A stretch of 64,000 nucleotides of DNA, from NCBI RefSeq assembly GCF_000276665.1, contig NW_004955475.1:5214794-5278793 (forward strand), written 5' to 3'. Made by a program: the position numbers and the translations under genes. This DNA is from Chinchilla lanigera (lineage: Eukaryota; Chordata; Mammalia; Rodentia; Chinchillidae). Under the pieces are notes generated by a model. The model worked only from the letters and a program-made list of their open reading frames with translations, did no database searches and was not told where the DNA came from. Of the stretch, positions 34,076 to 46,229 are shown in pieces (within the stretch, counting starts at the first letter, position 1; each line of letters opens with the position of its first letter).

Positions 34076-35863
34076 GTCCATTGCTATTTTTAAGAACTCT
34101 TTTTTTCATGACTGTTAACTGCAATCTTGTCTTCTATATCTGAGATTCTGTTCTCACATTGACTCAGTGTGCTGTGGATACTTTCAATGTAAGCTTTAGG
34201 CTCCTGGATATCTGCTTGAATCTGTTTTATGGATTTCATTTCTTTCTTATGTTGGACATTCATTATTTCCATCATTTTCCTAACTTCTTTTTTTTATCTG
34301 TATCTACTCTAGAGACACTAAGCATGTTTTTCATTGTGGTTACCATCTCTGTAGTTATATAAGAAATTATTCTTGGTTTGATTTTTCCTAGAGCCTCATT
34401 CATTTCATTTGCTTTGTTGTTACCATTTCAGAGAGGCCAGGTGGGTGGCTTTTGGATTGTCCCACCTCATTGCCCCCTCAGTTGTTCTTTGGTAAACTCA
34501 ATGTCTGGGTTTGCATCTTGTTTAGGTGTCTTTTCAGTTTCTTTTCTTTTTTTTTTTTTTTAGTTTAACTCCTGGGTTGATCCTTGTAAATGCCTATGGT
34601 GAATTGCTTTATTGTTAGTATTTAGAACCTTTAGGAAATGACTACTTCTTAGAGGTGTCTTCCAGGTGTAGCTGGTCTTTGGGTATTGAGTCTGTTGTAA
34701 GATCCTACCTCTTCGGTTTGTTCAGGATAAGAAGTTGCTGACTCCTTGGCCCAGCCCCTGGCTCTTTGACATTGGCCCACAGTATTTTCTATGAACCTTA
34801 ATCAATCTCGGTTTTGGTATACCAGGAAGAACAGCTGGTTAGAACAATTATGAAACTTTGGCTAAAGTGGTACAGTCAGCAATAACAATAGCATCAAACA
34901 TAGCCTAGATAACAACAAAGTGAGGTCATCATTAGTTTGCCACCTTTAACTGTAACAAACCAGGAAATTGCATGCAGTACATAAGCCTTCAATATGCCAA
35001 TTTTACCCTTAGGAGAGAAAATTTTAAAAAGATTAGGGGGAAAATAGAGAAATAGAAGAAGAAGTGATTAGAAGGAAGGCTTTAGGATAAAGGAGGATCA
35101 TACAAATTTAGAGGAACTGATGAAGAAGACTGGAGGGAAAGAGAGAAAGAAGAAATAAAAAGGAAGAACAGAGCAAAACAACAAACACAAAGAAACCAGT
35201 TTCACATAAATATAAAAACAAGATCAAACAATGAAGAGAAAAAACCCCAAATTTAAAAAAAAAGAGAAGAGAGAGAGAGAGAGGAAAAAAACCTCTCCAT
35301 TCAAGGTTTGTCTCTGCTGTCACTGATAGACAATGTATAGAGACAGTGTCCAGACTTATCCCAGCAAGCCAGCAGTAGCTTGATGGCAGGGTAGTGGATA
35401 ATCTCAGTTAGTCTGCACCTTTATTTTCCCTGAAACTCAGGCTTACTTCTGGCCATGAGGCTGGAACCAGACATATTCAGCCTTCAGCAGTCAGTGCAGC
35501 TTCTTTGGGCTTGAACTCAGCTGGTGGATGCTAGATGGAGCCTGCAGTTGTTCTGAGTTCTGAGCTCAGTTGGTTCCTCTCCAAGATGGCTCCCAGACAA
35601 TCACACTGTCTACAGGATGTCCAATCCCACATCTCACCACCAGCCAGTGCAGTCCTCCATGTCCACTGCTCCCTTCCATTGCTGCATCTCTCTGTGGAGG
35701 CCTCTGGTGTTGCCAGCAGTCACTGAGTGCCCAAAGGTTTGAAACACTTCTCCCATGCAATGAGTCCCAAGTCAGGGAGAATGCTCTGCGAGCTGCCTCC
35801 TTGTTTTTTGTCAAAGTTTCTCTCTTCACTCTCCCTGTGGGATTGAATTCTCACTTCAGATCC

Positions 35864-36025
35864 CTTTTTTTTTTTTTTTTTTGTCTTTTTGAGACAGGGT
35901 CTCGCTATGCAATTCAGGCTGGTCTTAAGCTCACTTTGTAGCACAGGCTGGTCTCAAACTCTCAACGATCCTCCTGCCTCAGCCTCCTGAGTGCTGGGAT
36001 TGCAGGCATGTGCCACCACGCCCGC
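35864..36025 (-). mobile_element. B1 SINE, antisense, with 14-bp target duplication
   Basis: Poly-T head and intact antisense body. The flanks share ctcacttcagatcc (35850-35863 and 36026-36039). Confidence 0.95.
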
Positions 36026-36150
36026 CTCACTTCAGATCCTTGCTGGCTCCAGGGAACCTACTTCCCTTTTTCTTCTCTTCCTTGCATAGCTATAGTCCAA
36101 TGTCTGGAGAGCAAATCTTAGAGAGACGCTTTTGCTGCTGCTTACCACTC

Positions 36151-36779
36151 TTCTATTTTCCTGGAATACCTGTAATGTGGTATATATTATGACATGCATA
36201 CAACTAAGGAACACTGCAGTAGAGTTCAGATATATAGGAACCAATATAAAAACTTTGGTTTGATTCATGGTAGGGTTTTGGTACTTGAGAAATTTCCTTG
36301 GGGAGATTTTCAAATAGTTGGCCTAAACTAAGTAGTTGGCCATGTGGGTTTTGAGCTTAGAGAAGTATGTAGGACCAGAGGTAGAACATTTCCAATCATC
36401 AACATTGAAGATGGTAATTGAAACCACAGGAGTAGAAGTTATTCTGCCACAGGAAGTGTGTAGTGTTAATAGAGATCAGGAAATACTATGCATCAACATG
36501 AAGGAAAGATTCTCTGATGTGGGAATTTAAGATAGAGTTGACTTTTTGAAGATGGCTGCAGATTAGCAAGAAGTAAAGGGAATGAAGAGGGAAAGGAAAG
36601 AGACTGAACTAAACGTCTTTTCCCCAAACCTGTCCTACCTTGGTAGCTTTTAGCTCAATAAATGGCTCTACTATCAGTGCAACTGAGAAAATGCAGAGAC
36701 TGGGAATCCTCTGTGACCTTCTATCTCCTTTCCCACTTATACCCAATTTATTACCAAGGCATGTTGTATGTTCTTTCAA
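36151..36779. other. No gene or clear repeat
   Basis: Nothing firm seen between the L1 5' end and the L2. Confidence 0.4.
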
Positions 36780-37532
36780 AATTTATTTTGAAACTAACCT
36801 CATCTACCCAACTCCATCACCACTACCCTGGTCCAAATTTCCATTACACCTTGACTGTGTAGCTGAAGTAGCCTCCTTCCTAGTCTCCCTGCTTTCATCC
36901 TTACCTCCCTATAATCAGTTCTCAAGCTAGCATCCAGAGAGATAATGTTCAATCAAAAAGTAGTTCTTGTTGTTCATCTGCTCACAACTAGCTTGTGGCA
37001 AATCTGGTATAATTAGGACTTATAATCTTATTAGAGTTACCTCAGTCTCTCTTTGGGACTCCAGATTCATGTGTGATTTGTCCATTTAGACATTTTTCTG
37101 GTAAACCACACACAGCCAAGGCAGAATGTCTGTTTTCCACACCCCAAATCCTATCCTTCCACAATCATTCATACAAAAAATATGGCACCACCACCTGCCT
37201 AAGTAGCAAGTAAGAAATGTAAAAGTTATTTTTGCCTTCTCTTTCTCTGTCTCCCCTTCACCATTTAGTCTATCAACAAGTCCTACTGCATTCATAATAT
37301 ATTCCTAATGTATTCTCCTCTACATTTACTTCTTGCCATTCAGGTCCAAGTCCCTATCATCTCTCACCTGGATGTTTACTCTATCCTAACAGGTCTCCCT
37401 ATAGAATCCTTTGTCCTCTACAACCTATTCATTACAAGGAAACTACAAGTGTCTTTGCAAAATATAGATCATGTCATTTGTCTTCCTGAAACCCTCCAGT
37501 GTCTTCCTATCACACGAGGATCACCAGCAAAT

Positions 37533-38790
37533 TACTTTTTACAGATATTTGTATTAGTACATGTTTGTAGTATATGGTGATTACATTCATTGGGGGGAGT
37601 TGGTATGTGTACATAGAGTATCTTAATTCTTTGGACTTACTTTCTCCCTCTCCCTCCACCTCCGTCCAGCTCTATATCTCCTTCCCATTTGCAAGAGATG
37701 TCTCTCCATGATTCCTTTTTTTGATCATTAAATTGTTTATACTTTGGGTTTCTCATATAAGAAAAACTACATAACATTTATGATTGTGTGCCTGATTTTT
37801 TACTTAGCATTATAGTCTCAAGGTTCATCCAATTTCCTACAAATGACTCAAATTTATTTTTATTTATGTTTGAGTAGTATATCATTGTGTAAATATACAT
37901 TTTCTGTATCGATTTACCTATTGATGGATATGCAGGCCACTTCCAAGATTTAGCTATTATGAGTTGTGCTGCTATAAACATCGGTATGCATGTATGACTG
38001 TAATAAGTGGTCTTTAACTCCTTCAGGAAGATATGTAGAAGGGGAGTAATTGAGTCAAGTGGAATTTCTATTTTTAGGTGTTTTTTTTTTTTTTTTGTGG
38101 AATGTCCATACTGATGTCCATAGTGGTTGTATTAGTTTACATTCCAGCCAACAATATAGAAAGTTTCTTTTTTCCCTACAACCCTTCCAGCATCTGTTAT
38201 TATTTGATTCCTTGATGATAATCATTCTTTTTTGAGTGAAGTAGGATCTCAGTGCTGCATTTAGCTAATGACCAGAGATGGTTAACATTTTTTTCACATA
38301 TTGTTGGCCATTTGTACTTCTTCTTCTGAGAAGAGCCTATTCATTTCCACTGCCCATTTTGATGGGGTCTTTTATTTAGGTGGGGTCTAATTTTTTGAGT
38401 TTTTAAACTATATTTAAGATATTAGTGCCCTACAGGAGGGGTAGGTGGCAGAATTTTTTTCCCATTCTGCTGTTTGTCCTTTCACTTTCTTGGTTGCATC
38501 CTTTGCTGTGCAGAAGCTTTAAAAAAATTTCACATAGTAACTTTTGTTTCCTCTTGATGTTATTTAGTGTACAACTTGGGTTCTGTTCAAAAAGTCTTTG
38601 CTTATGCTTATGTCTTCAAGAATTTTACCTATTTTCTAGCAGACTCTTTTAATTCTAATATCCAGATTTTTGACCATTTTGATTTTATTTTAGTACGTGG
38701 TGAGAGATATTGATCTAGATTCAATCTTCTGCTTGTGAGTAACCATTTCTCCTGGTGCTGTTTGTTAAGGAGACAATCTAAATTCTTTAC
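37533..38790 (-). mobile_element. 5'-truncated L1, antisense, inserted in L2
   Basis: Begins with the antisense 3' UTR ('tagtacatgtttgtagtata', 'ggggggagttggtatgtgta') and ends in ORF2 sequence. A degraded target duplication (aaattactttttac / aaattctttac) marks the joints. Confidence 0.75.
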
Positions 38791-39237
38791 AATGGCCCAC
38801 GACGGCGCATGTGACCTGGCCTTTTCCAGTCTCCCTAACTCCATCTTCTATTACTCATTTCTTTTCTCACCAAAATCTAAGCACATTGACTGGTTTTTTG
38901 GTATTTGAAATGCACAGATTTATTCTTACCTTATCTCTTTCTCTTTTTTTTCCTTATCTCTTTCTTTCTCATCTAATTCACTCCTTCCTTAGCCTTAGAT
39001 AGTCATTAGTTCTGGAGGCACACTCTCCCACATCCCAGAATAGAACATTCCTTCTGTGTGTCACTCTCATAGCAGCAACCTTCCCTCCTCTCTCACAGCA
39101 CTCACCCCAGATTCAAGTATTAGTGTGACTGTCGATTTAATCACTACACTATAAGCTTCAAGAATATAGAGACTCTCTACCTTAGAACTCAATCTTACAC
39201 ACCTAACATAGTGCTTGAAATATGGTATTAATCTATT

Positions 39238-39270
39238 TGCTCATTCATTCATTCATTCATTCATTCAATA
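39238..39270. repeat. (ATTC)n tract at L2 end
   Basis: About seven tetranucleotide units. Confidence 0.9.
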
Positions 39271-39469
39271 AAATCACTTACTGTTTTTCAGGAGCTGTAC
39301 TAGGAGTTAAGGTTATAAAGTAGATATAAAAGCCTTGCTTTTATGAAGCTTTCATCCTAGTAAGACACATACTGGGTGTCAAGCATTATATTGGATATTT
39401 ATTGAATCTGTGATCCTAAGTCTGAGTAGAATTGCATTAATTAATTTATGCATTTATTCAAAAAAACTT

Positions 39470-39650
39470 CTTTTGAGTATTTTAAATGTACCAGGCACTT
39501 TATAGTCTCTCATTTAACCTATGAAACAGTGCTGTGAAATTGATATCATTTCTAGGACAGAGTTCCTGAGGTTCAAGGGATCTTAGGAATTTCCCTTAGG
39601 TCAAACAACTAGGAAGGATGCAATGGCAAGTAGTTAGACCACAAAACCTA
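39470..39650 (-). mobile_element. MIR/L2-type fragment, antisense
   Basis: Shows 'gtaccaggcactttatagtc' and 'ctcatttaacctatgaaaca' followed by 'aggtcaaacaactagga'. Confidence 0.5.
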
Positions 39651-40649
39651 CCAGTTTACTCATGACACTATTACTCACTGTTTTTAACACATCAGGTCTG
39701 GGCCTCAAATGACACATAGAAATCCCTGCAGGTCCCTTAACCTACGGAGTGACCTTGCGAAAATGTTGCCACATAGAAAACCTCCAGCCTGATACAGACC
39801 ACTTGTATTCTGCATTCATTATGGTCATAGAATAGACCTCATAACTAGTTTCTCTTTAACAAATGGGGAAAATAGAGGCAAGGGATCACGGAAGGAGTCA
39901 TCTAAAGGTACACTGGCAGTGATGAAAGGCCACAGCACCCTTATATTCAAAGCACCATGGTATAGGGAACTGCAGGCTAAATCCAGGAAGGGAGAATATG
40001 GTTACTATATCACAAATAATCAATTGTTAACATTAAGCCTAGGCTCTTAGGGAAGACCCCCCCCCGCCACTTCCAAGCTTTTATCTGTACTCAACAGGTC
40101 CTTGTTATACCAGACTATTTCTGGCTCTCATTGCAAATTCCTCCTCATTCTGGATCAAATGTCTAGAAGATAGGAAGCAGGGGAGATCGTTCTGTGGTTC
40201 AACCTCCACCACCATAAAGGCAAATATAAGAAAAAGACTCCAACACTGAAAGAGGGAGCAGGTTGCAAAGGCAGATGGAAGGGAGTCATTGCTGTAAGAG
40301 AATGGCCTTCCTGAGTGCAGGGAAGAGCTCCGGGTACAATGCCACCTCTGCTAAGTGATTCCAGTGTGGGAGAGACAGACAAGGGGAAGGAAGAATTGGC
40401 AGTATTTGGGTGTGGCCTATGCAGGGCTTATCAGTGGGTAAGACAGTATATGAAATCTGCATGTGAGTGAAATGAAGACAGCTTGACATGAATATAGGAC
40501 AGATGTGGGAGAGGAAGACATGGGGAGGGGATGTAGCGGGAATCTCTGTGCTGTTTTGTTGTTAGAACAGTTGTGAATGTGTATTCCTGAGAAGTATGTT
40601 CATGCTTGAGAGGGTGGACCTTATCAGACACATGGCTTAGGAGGAAGGT
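39651..40649. other. No gene; mostly single-copy
   Basis: A weak MIR-like patch near 39840-39920 is the only thing I can suggest. Confidence 0.35.
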
Positions 40650-40656
40650 GTGTGTG

Positions 40657-40691
<35 letters not shown>

Positions 40692-40694
40692 GTA
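40650..40694. repeat. (TG)n microsatellite
   Basis: Two TG runs separated by a single TT. Confidence 0.95.
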
Positions 40695-40860
40695 ATGGTG
40701 GGGATGCAGAAGCTATATCGATGTCTTTTAATGTCTCTCTGGATATGCATACCAGTTTCTGTGTGGTATGTGAGGAACACAAAATATAGTAAGGGGTTAT
40801 GATGAAGGATGACAAAAGACATACTAAATTCATCAATCTAGATGATGATTTTCTTTTTTT

Positions 40861-40978
40861 AAGATGATGATCTTAACTGGGGCTTATTTTTGGTGTAAGG
40901 CTTGTATTACAAACATTCTGAAAAATCATATTAGGGTTTATTTTCCAGTTAGGTGTTATTTTTGGGGAAATATGGTAG
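40861..40978. mobile_element. Miniature DNA-transposon-like element
   Basis: Contains 'actggggcttatttttggtg' and, inversely placed, 'aggtgttatttttggggaaa'. I recall this 'ggggcttattttcg' text from a short repeat seen in many vertebrates, but cannot name the family with confidence. Confidence 0.35.
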
Positions 40979-41024
40979 GAGCTTAGTAAAGCACATGTCT
41001 TTGTGTATTTGGGTGGGTCATGGG

Positions 41025-41276
41025 GGGCATGACTCTGGGGAATATATGTGGTCCCTGACCCCTTCCTCTTGGGCTCTTTCCCTGCTCTCTGCTTTCTGGA
41101 TGTCATGAATTGAGCAGTTCTTCTCTACCATGACCTTCTGCCATAATATTTCTGCCTTAGAGCCAGTCAACCATGGATTAAAACTTCTAACCCATGAGCC
41201 AGGAATAAGCCCTTTTCTCTGTTAAATTGAGTATAGCAGATATTTTGCCCCAGCAATGAAAAGTTGACCAATACAG
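41025..41276 (+). mobile_element. MaLR-type LTR, 3' part, sense
   Basis: Ends with 'agcagatattttgccccagc' then 'gaaaagttgaccaatacag', the MaLR LTR terminus; the 5' half is missing. Confidence 0.7.
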
Positions 41277-42440
41277 CCATCCTTATGAAATGACAAAGAA
41301 TTTAGCTGAATTGTGCCCATTCTAACGGTTTATGAAAGGTTTATTTGCTGGAATGTTTTAATATAAAAATTAGAGAAGAGAGAAATAATTTAAAGATGAA
41401 TTTTATAAGTAAAAGGGAAACAAAGTAGTAAAGTTTCAGAAGAATTTCAGCCTGACCATGTAAAGAATAAACAAATGAAATTCAGGAGGGGACAATGAAC
41501 ATGTGGACAAGCAACTATTTGCTAAAGAAATTGGTTTACTTAAGGAAATTAACTTGGGTTGGAGGAAGGTAGGTTCTATTCATTAAGACACTGGGAGAAT
41601 GATCCCAAAGGCATTTCAGAGATATTCAAGACAAGCTAGGACCTTGAGGGCAAGGTTTTCAGAGAGATAGCCATGTGCCCTCACCATATGCTGCCCTACC
41701 CTGCCTCACTTATCTGTCTGTTCCTTGCAGTACAGTGCAGTGCTCTTCATTTCCCCAGGTGTAGCTCAAGAAGACCCAGGTGCAACACAAACTACAACTT
41801 AGCAAAATACAAGGGCAAATCTTAGCATCACACATATGGCATTATTTCTGCAGGTATACAGGGTGTTTGGGCTGCGGAATAATGGCAGCTTCTACCTAGA
41901 TTTCAAAGGTTTTTGCAGATAGCCTGGGATCCTAGGTAGAGACTTGTTGCAATGACAGAGCCATTACTGTATGACAATCCCAACTAGGGCAATACCAAAC
42001 AGAACTTCAGGGTCACAGTCACCACGGAAACTTTAGAACTGTAGAGCTACCAGCATGCAACACCAAGCCAGGAGAGCCGCGGGTACAGGACTCCAATCTG
42101 TGAGAGCTGCTGCAAGGGATGAACTCAACAAAGCCATGGAGACAGGGCTCCCTGAGACCTTGGGGACCCAAAATTTGCACCCTTGTATCTAGAAAGCCAC
42201 ACATGTAGTCAAAGATTATTCTAGAGTCTTCCAATTTAATGTTGTTTGCACTTTTGCTTCTTTTCAGGGAGGTGCTATTCAGGTTTTGAAAGCTGTAAGA
42301 GGTCCAGGGCCTTGTGGAAGATCTTTAGGTCATGGAAGGTGTGCCCTTGAAAGATATAGGAGACCCCAGTCCCTAGCCCTTCCTCTCCTTCTGCTTTCTT
42401 TGCTTGCTTGTTTGTTTTTTCTTACAGTAGTGAGGCCTTG
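41277..42440. other. No gene or clear repeat
   Basis: No repeat family or exon that I can support. Confidence 0.35.
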
Positions 42441-42463
42441 CACATCCCTAGCATGTTTTTATT

Positions 42464-42566
42464 TTTTAATTTTGAGAAAGTGTCTCATTAAGTCACTAAA
42501 TTGCCCAGGGTGATCCTCCTACCTCAGCCTCCCAGAGAGCTGGGATGACAGGGATTTGCCACTGAG
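42464..42566 (-). mobile_element. B1-type SINE, antisense, old
   Basis: 'aattgcccagggtgatcctc' and 'cctacctcagcctcccagag' mark an antisense B1; ID traces may precede it. Confidence 0.7.
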
Positions 42567-42681
42567 ATTTGTCTATTTTTCACATCTTTATTATAAGGTG
42601 AGCCAGTTTTGCTCTGCCACTTTCTCCCTCTAATGATGTGCCACCACTGGCCCAAAGCGATAGTGTTAATTGATCATGAAC

Positions 42682-43333
42682 TGTGGTGGATTAACTAATG
42701 AGAAACTTGTAGCACACAGCTGAACTGACTCAGCATAGTTGTGGGTATAAAAGGCCAACGTGAGGCTTGTTTCCAACAGCATAAAAAGGAGAACTGGAGG
42801 GGAATACGGTGTGCTGCTGATCCTCCTGGAAAAGCTTGTCATACTGGCTTTCCTGATAAGAATTTGGCTGTTCTCATCAGAGGAGCTCAGGTCTTCGCTG
42901 TCACTGAGGATGGCTGTGATTCTCTTTAGGGGAGCTCTGGTCCTTACCTTAAACATCACTTCCTGGCTCCAGTGCAGATCCCTCAGCCTGCTGGCACAGA
43001 TCCTTCATCCTGCTGGTGCAGACCTTCTAGCTACAACTGCTGACATTTGGGCCTTCCCAGCATAGATCCTTGATACAGACTTGCATGAAAAATTGTCGTG
43101 GGATCCAGCTGGACTTGTGAAGGACATTGCCATGGACTCTAGGTCTTCAGCTGGACTTCTGAAGGACACTGCTGTGGGATCCAGGCACTCAGCTGTATTC
43201 TTTGGGTCTCTAGTGAGTGGACATGTTTCCCACACATTTTTGTATTTGACTCTGTGAGTGAATATTATAAAATAATCCTATAAATTATGTGTCCTGTATT
43301 AAATCTCTTCACTTGCAAACTCTGACTACAATA
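42682..43333 (+). mobile_element. Solo LTR, sense (same family as 3.4 and 46.9 kb)
   Basis: Starts tgtggtggattaactaatga and ends cttgcaaactctgactacaa. Contains TATA-like 'tattataaaataatccta' and the poly(A)-like 'tattaaa' near the 3' end, plus the repeated ~60-bp 'ctcagctg/cttcagctggac' units at about 43080-43200. No flanking retroviral genes. Confidence 0.75.
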
Positions 43334-43449
43334 TGAACCAAAAGCTCTAAAATTGTAAGCTGAAAAACTAAAATATAAAAAAAAAGTAAGTCAAAATACA
43401 CCTTTTCTCTTTATATACTTACTATCTCAAGTATTTGTTACAGTAATGG

Positions 43450-45040
43450 AAGGCTAACACAATATTAAACCCTCATTGCGTTTGATCTCCAAATATTGCC
43501 TCTTATTTTGAATGTTGTCTTTTGTTTCTTGATAATGTACTTTGATGCATAAAAATTTTAAATTTTGAGAAAGTTCAACTTATCTATCTTTTTCTTTTTT
43601 GTGTTTGTTGCCATGTCTAACAAGCCACTGTCTGTGGATTGATCATGAAGTTTTATGCTAATGTTATTTCTAAAATTTTTATGGTTTCTGCTCTTGCATT
43701 TACATTGTTGATTAGGTTGTTGGTCCATTTTGACTTGACCAACTGATTTTTACAGGGGTACTAAGATCATTCTATGCAGAAATAACAGGTTTTTCAACAG
43801 ATAATATTAGGAGAATTGTATTTCTATATGCAAAAGAATGAAATTAGACCTCTGTGTGATACCCCTGAGTTCCATTTCCAGTGCCACACCCTTTTAAAGT
43901 GTACAATTCAGTGGGTTTTAGTATATTCACGGAGTTATGCCACCATTTCCACTTACTAAGATTAGATTATTTTTTACCACTCTAAAATGAAACCCTGTTC
44001 CCTTTACCAGTGACTTCTACTCGCATTACTCCTCCTTCCCCAGCCATAGGCAACCACTGAGTGTACTTTCAGTCTCTATGGGTTTGCCCTTCCTCAGTAT
44101 GTTATATAAATGGAATTGTATGGTCTTTGTCACCAACTTCTTTCACTTAGTGTAATTTGTGCATGATACATTCATGTCATAGCATATACCAGTAGTTCAT
44201 TCCTTTAAAAATACTGAAGTCTTAATTTTGAGAGAGTGGCTAGTTTACCCACAATTGTAATTTTTCCATTATCCACACTAATAAGGTCTTGCATAGTTGT
44301 AGTACAGTGTCATAAGGATATTGACATTGATATGGTCTAGAAATAGAACATTTCTGTTAACACAGTGATCCTTTTTGTTGTCCTACTATAGCTACCCACC
44401 TCTCTCCTGCCTTATTCTATTATTCCAGACAGCCCCAAGTCTGTTTTCTATATACAAATGGTTCCCAAATTATGATGGCTTTATTTAAATCGTTTGAATT
44501 TATAGTGGTGTAAAAGTGATACGTATTTAGTAGAAACTATACTTTGATTTTTGAATTTTTATCTTTTCCTGGGCAAGCAATATGTAATATTGTATCTCTG
44601 ATGATGCTAGAGAGTGGCAGCCAATGGTAGCCCCCATATAGCCATGTGATCACCAGAGGAAACAACCTTAGAGCGCACTGTGTTCCTAAGCTTTATGTTC
44701 AGTTGCTTTGATGTGTTAAATGCATTTTCAGCTTATGATACTTTCAACTAACAATGAGTTTTTGGGACATAGCCCCATTGTAAATTGAGGAGCATTTGTG
44801 TGCAATTTTTTCATTTCAAGAATGTTAAATCAATGGGGTCTTACAATGTGTGAATTTGGAGACTGATTTATTTTTACTCAGTGTAATTCTTTGGAGGTTT
44901 ATGTAAATTGTTGTGTACAGCAATAGTACATTGATGTTTATTGCTGAGTAGTATTCTATGTACCGTAGTTTGTGTAACCATTCATCCATTAAAGGACATT
45001 TGGGCAGTTTCCAAGTTGGAAAAATTATGAATAAATCTGT
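43450..45040 (-). mobile_element. Old L1M 3' end, antisense, interrupted by Tigger
   Basis: Antisense ORF2 end ('ggtccattttgacttgacca') followed by L1M 3' UTR text ('aaagtgtacaattcagtggg', 'ggcaaccactgagtgtactt', 'cttctttcacttagtgtaat') and the second part at 44810-45040 ('gctgagtagtattctatgta'). Confidence 0.7.
44454..44801 (+). mobile_element. Tigger-type DNA transposon, internally deleted
   Basis: Terminal inverted repeats: tacaaatggttcccaaatta at the left and, reversed, cacaaatgctcctcaattta at the right. Internal 'gtagaaactatactttgatt' and 'tttgaatttttatcttttcc' match the Tigger 5' region as I remember it. The transposase region is absent. Confidence 0.7.
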
Positions 45041-45120
45041 TAAGAAACTTTATCTATAAGTTTTTAGGAGAAAATGAATTTTCTGTTCACTGAGATGAAG
45101 GCTGAACAGTGCATTTGCTG

Positions 45121-45861
45121 TATTATGGTTTCAGTGTACCCCTCAAAAACATATGTTAGAAACTTAATTCTCATGCAACAGTGCTGGTAAATGGACCCTA
45201 ATGAGAGGTGATTAGGTCATTGTAATGGTTGATACCTTGTGTCAATTTGAGAAGTTTAATGAAGGGACTGAGCAGGGGGCCAGGGTCCTCACTTTGTAAA
45301 CATCCTCATTCTGAGCAAAAGGAGGGTGTAGAGATGATGTGAGTGCTACATACTTCCACCCTAGGGGGTGGTAGGCTGTTAACAATACAAGGGAGGAAGA
45401 GGCTTGCTCTCCCCACCTTTTGCTCTTATTGCTTTTACTATCTTTTGCCACCTTAAACTATTGCCCTCTGCTGTGTGCCACCCTGCCTTGGAACCAGCTG
45501 ATTATGGACTGAAACTTCCACAAACTGTGAGCTAAATAAACCTTTACCTCCTTAAATTGGGGTACCGAGTATTTTATCTCAGCAATGAGAGGTCATTTGG
45601 GCTCCACTATCATGAATGGCTGAATGCCATTAATGTGGGAGTGGGTTCATTGTAAAAATAATTTGGCCTCAATTTAAGTCTCTCTTACCATTTCTTTGGC
45701 TTTCCACCATGGGATGAGGTGGCAAAAAGGCCCTCTCCAGAAGTGGGCTCCTTGGTCTTGGACTTTACAACCTCTTGACACAGGAACCAATAAATTTCTG
45801 TTTGTTATAAATTTCCCAGTCTGTGGTATTCTGTTATAGCAGCACAAAGTAGACTAAGAGA
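45121..45861 (+). mobile_element. Old MaLR (MLT1-like) LTR, sense, with nested LTR
   Basis: Starts tattatggtttcagtgtacc, includes 'gtgggagtgggttcattgta' and 'cagtctgtggtattctgtta', and ends 'gcacaaagtagactaaga', an MLT1/MST-like LTR. Confidence 0.8.
45221..45590 (+). mobile_element. Younger MaLR LTR nested in the MLT1-like LTR
   Basis: Starts tgtaatggttgataccttgt and ends with the 'aaactgtgagctaaataaac' and 'tatctcagcaatgaga' signature. Flanked by ggtcat at 45215 and 45591. Confidence 0.85.
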
Positions 45862-45920
45862 TGTTGGGCCATACTGTAGTCCCATTATTAGTTTTATAAA
45901 AACTGGTAAAACAACAAAAA

Positions 45921-45990
45921 ATGAGAGAGAGAGAAGAGGAGAAGAGAAGAGAAGAGAAGAGAAAAGAAGAGAAGAGAAGAGAGAAGAAAC
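45921..45990. repeat. (GAGAA)n microsatellite
   Basis: Repeated gaagaga/gagaa units. Confidence 0.9.
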
Positions 45991-46229
45991 AGGGACAGAG
46001 ACAGGAACAAACAGAATCAGAGAGGAAGAAGATGAACAAGAAGAGGAGGAGTAATTGCTACGCTTCTTTTGGAATTTTCATTTTACATACTCACTAATAA
46101 TATATAAATAATGACTGTCTCTTCACATCCTACATGGACTCACTTTCTTCAGTTTCTGTCACTATTTTTTTATTTTAGTCATTCTGATTAAGTATGTAGT
46201 GATGTTTCATTATATGAACTCAGTTACTT

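Larger units (their letters stand above)
32930..36150 (-). mobile_element. L1 5' half, antisense (ORF2 start, ORF1, 5' UTR)
   Basis: About 32960-33300 is antisense ORF2 start. 33303-33542 encodes the ORF1p carboxy domain on the minus strand (STKLSFKIDGEIRYFQDKEH). 34090-34275 encodes its coiled coil (QCENRISDIEDKIAV). About 34600-36150 is 5' UTR-like. Interrupted by a 106-bp insert (33970) and a B1 (35864). The outer limits are approximate. Confidence 0.75.
36780..39275 (+). mobile_element. L2 LINE, sense, split by an antisense L1
   Basis: L2 3' region text occurs left of the insertion ('tcctgaaaccctccagtgtc') and right of it ('ttctttacaatggcccacga', 'gcatgtgacctggcc', 'catcttctattactcat'). 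It continues to an (ATTC)n tail at about 39240-39270, typical of L2. Confidence 0.65.

Noticed and set aside
40637..40836. Minus-strand frame with a His/Thr repeat
   Set aside because: Produced by the (TG)n microsatellite.
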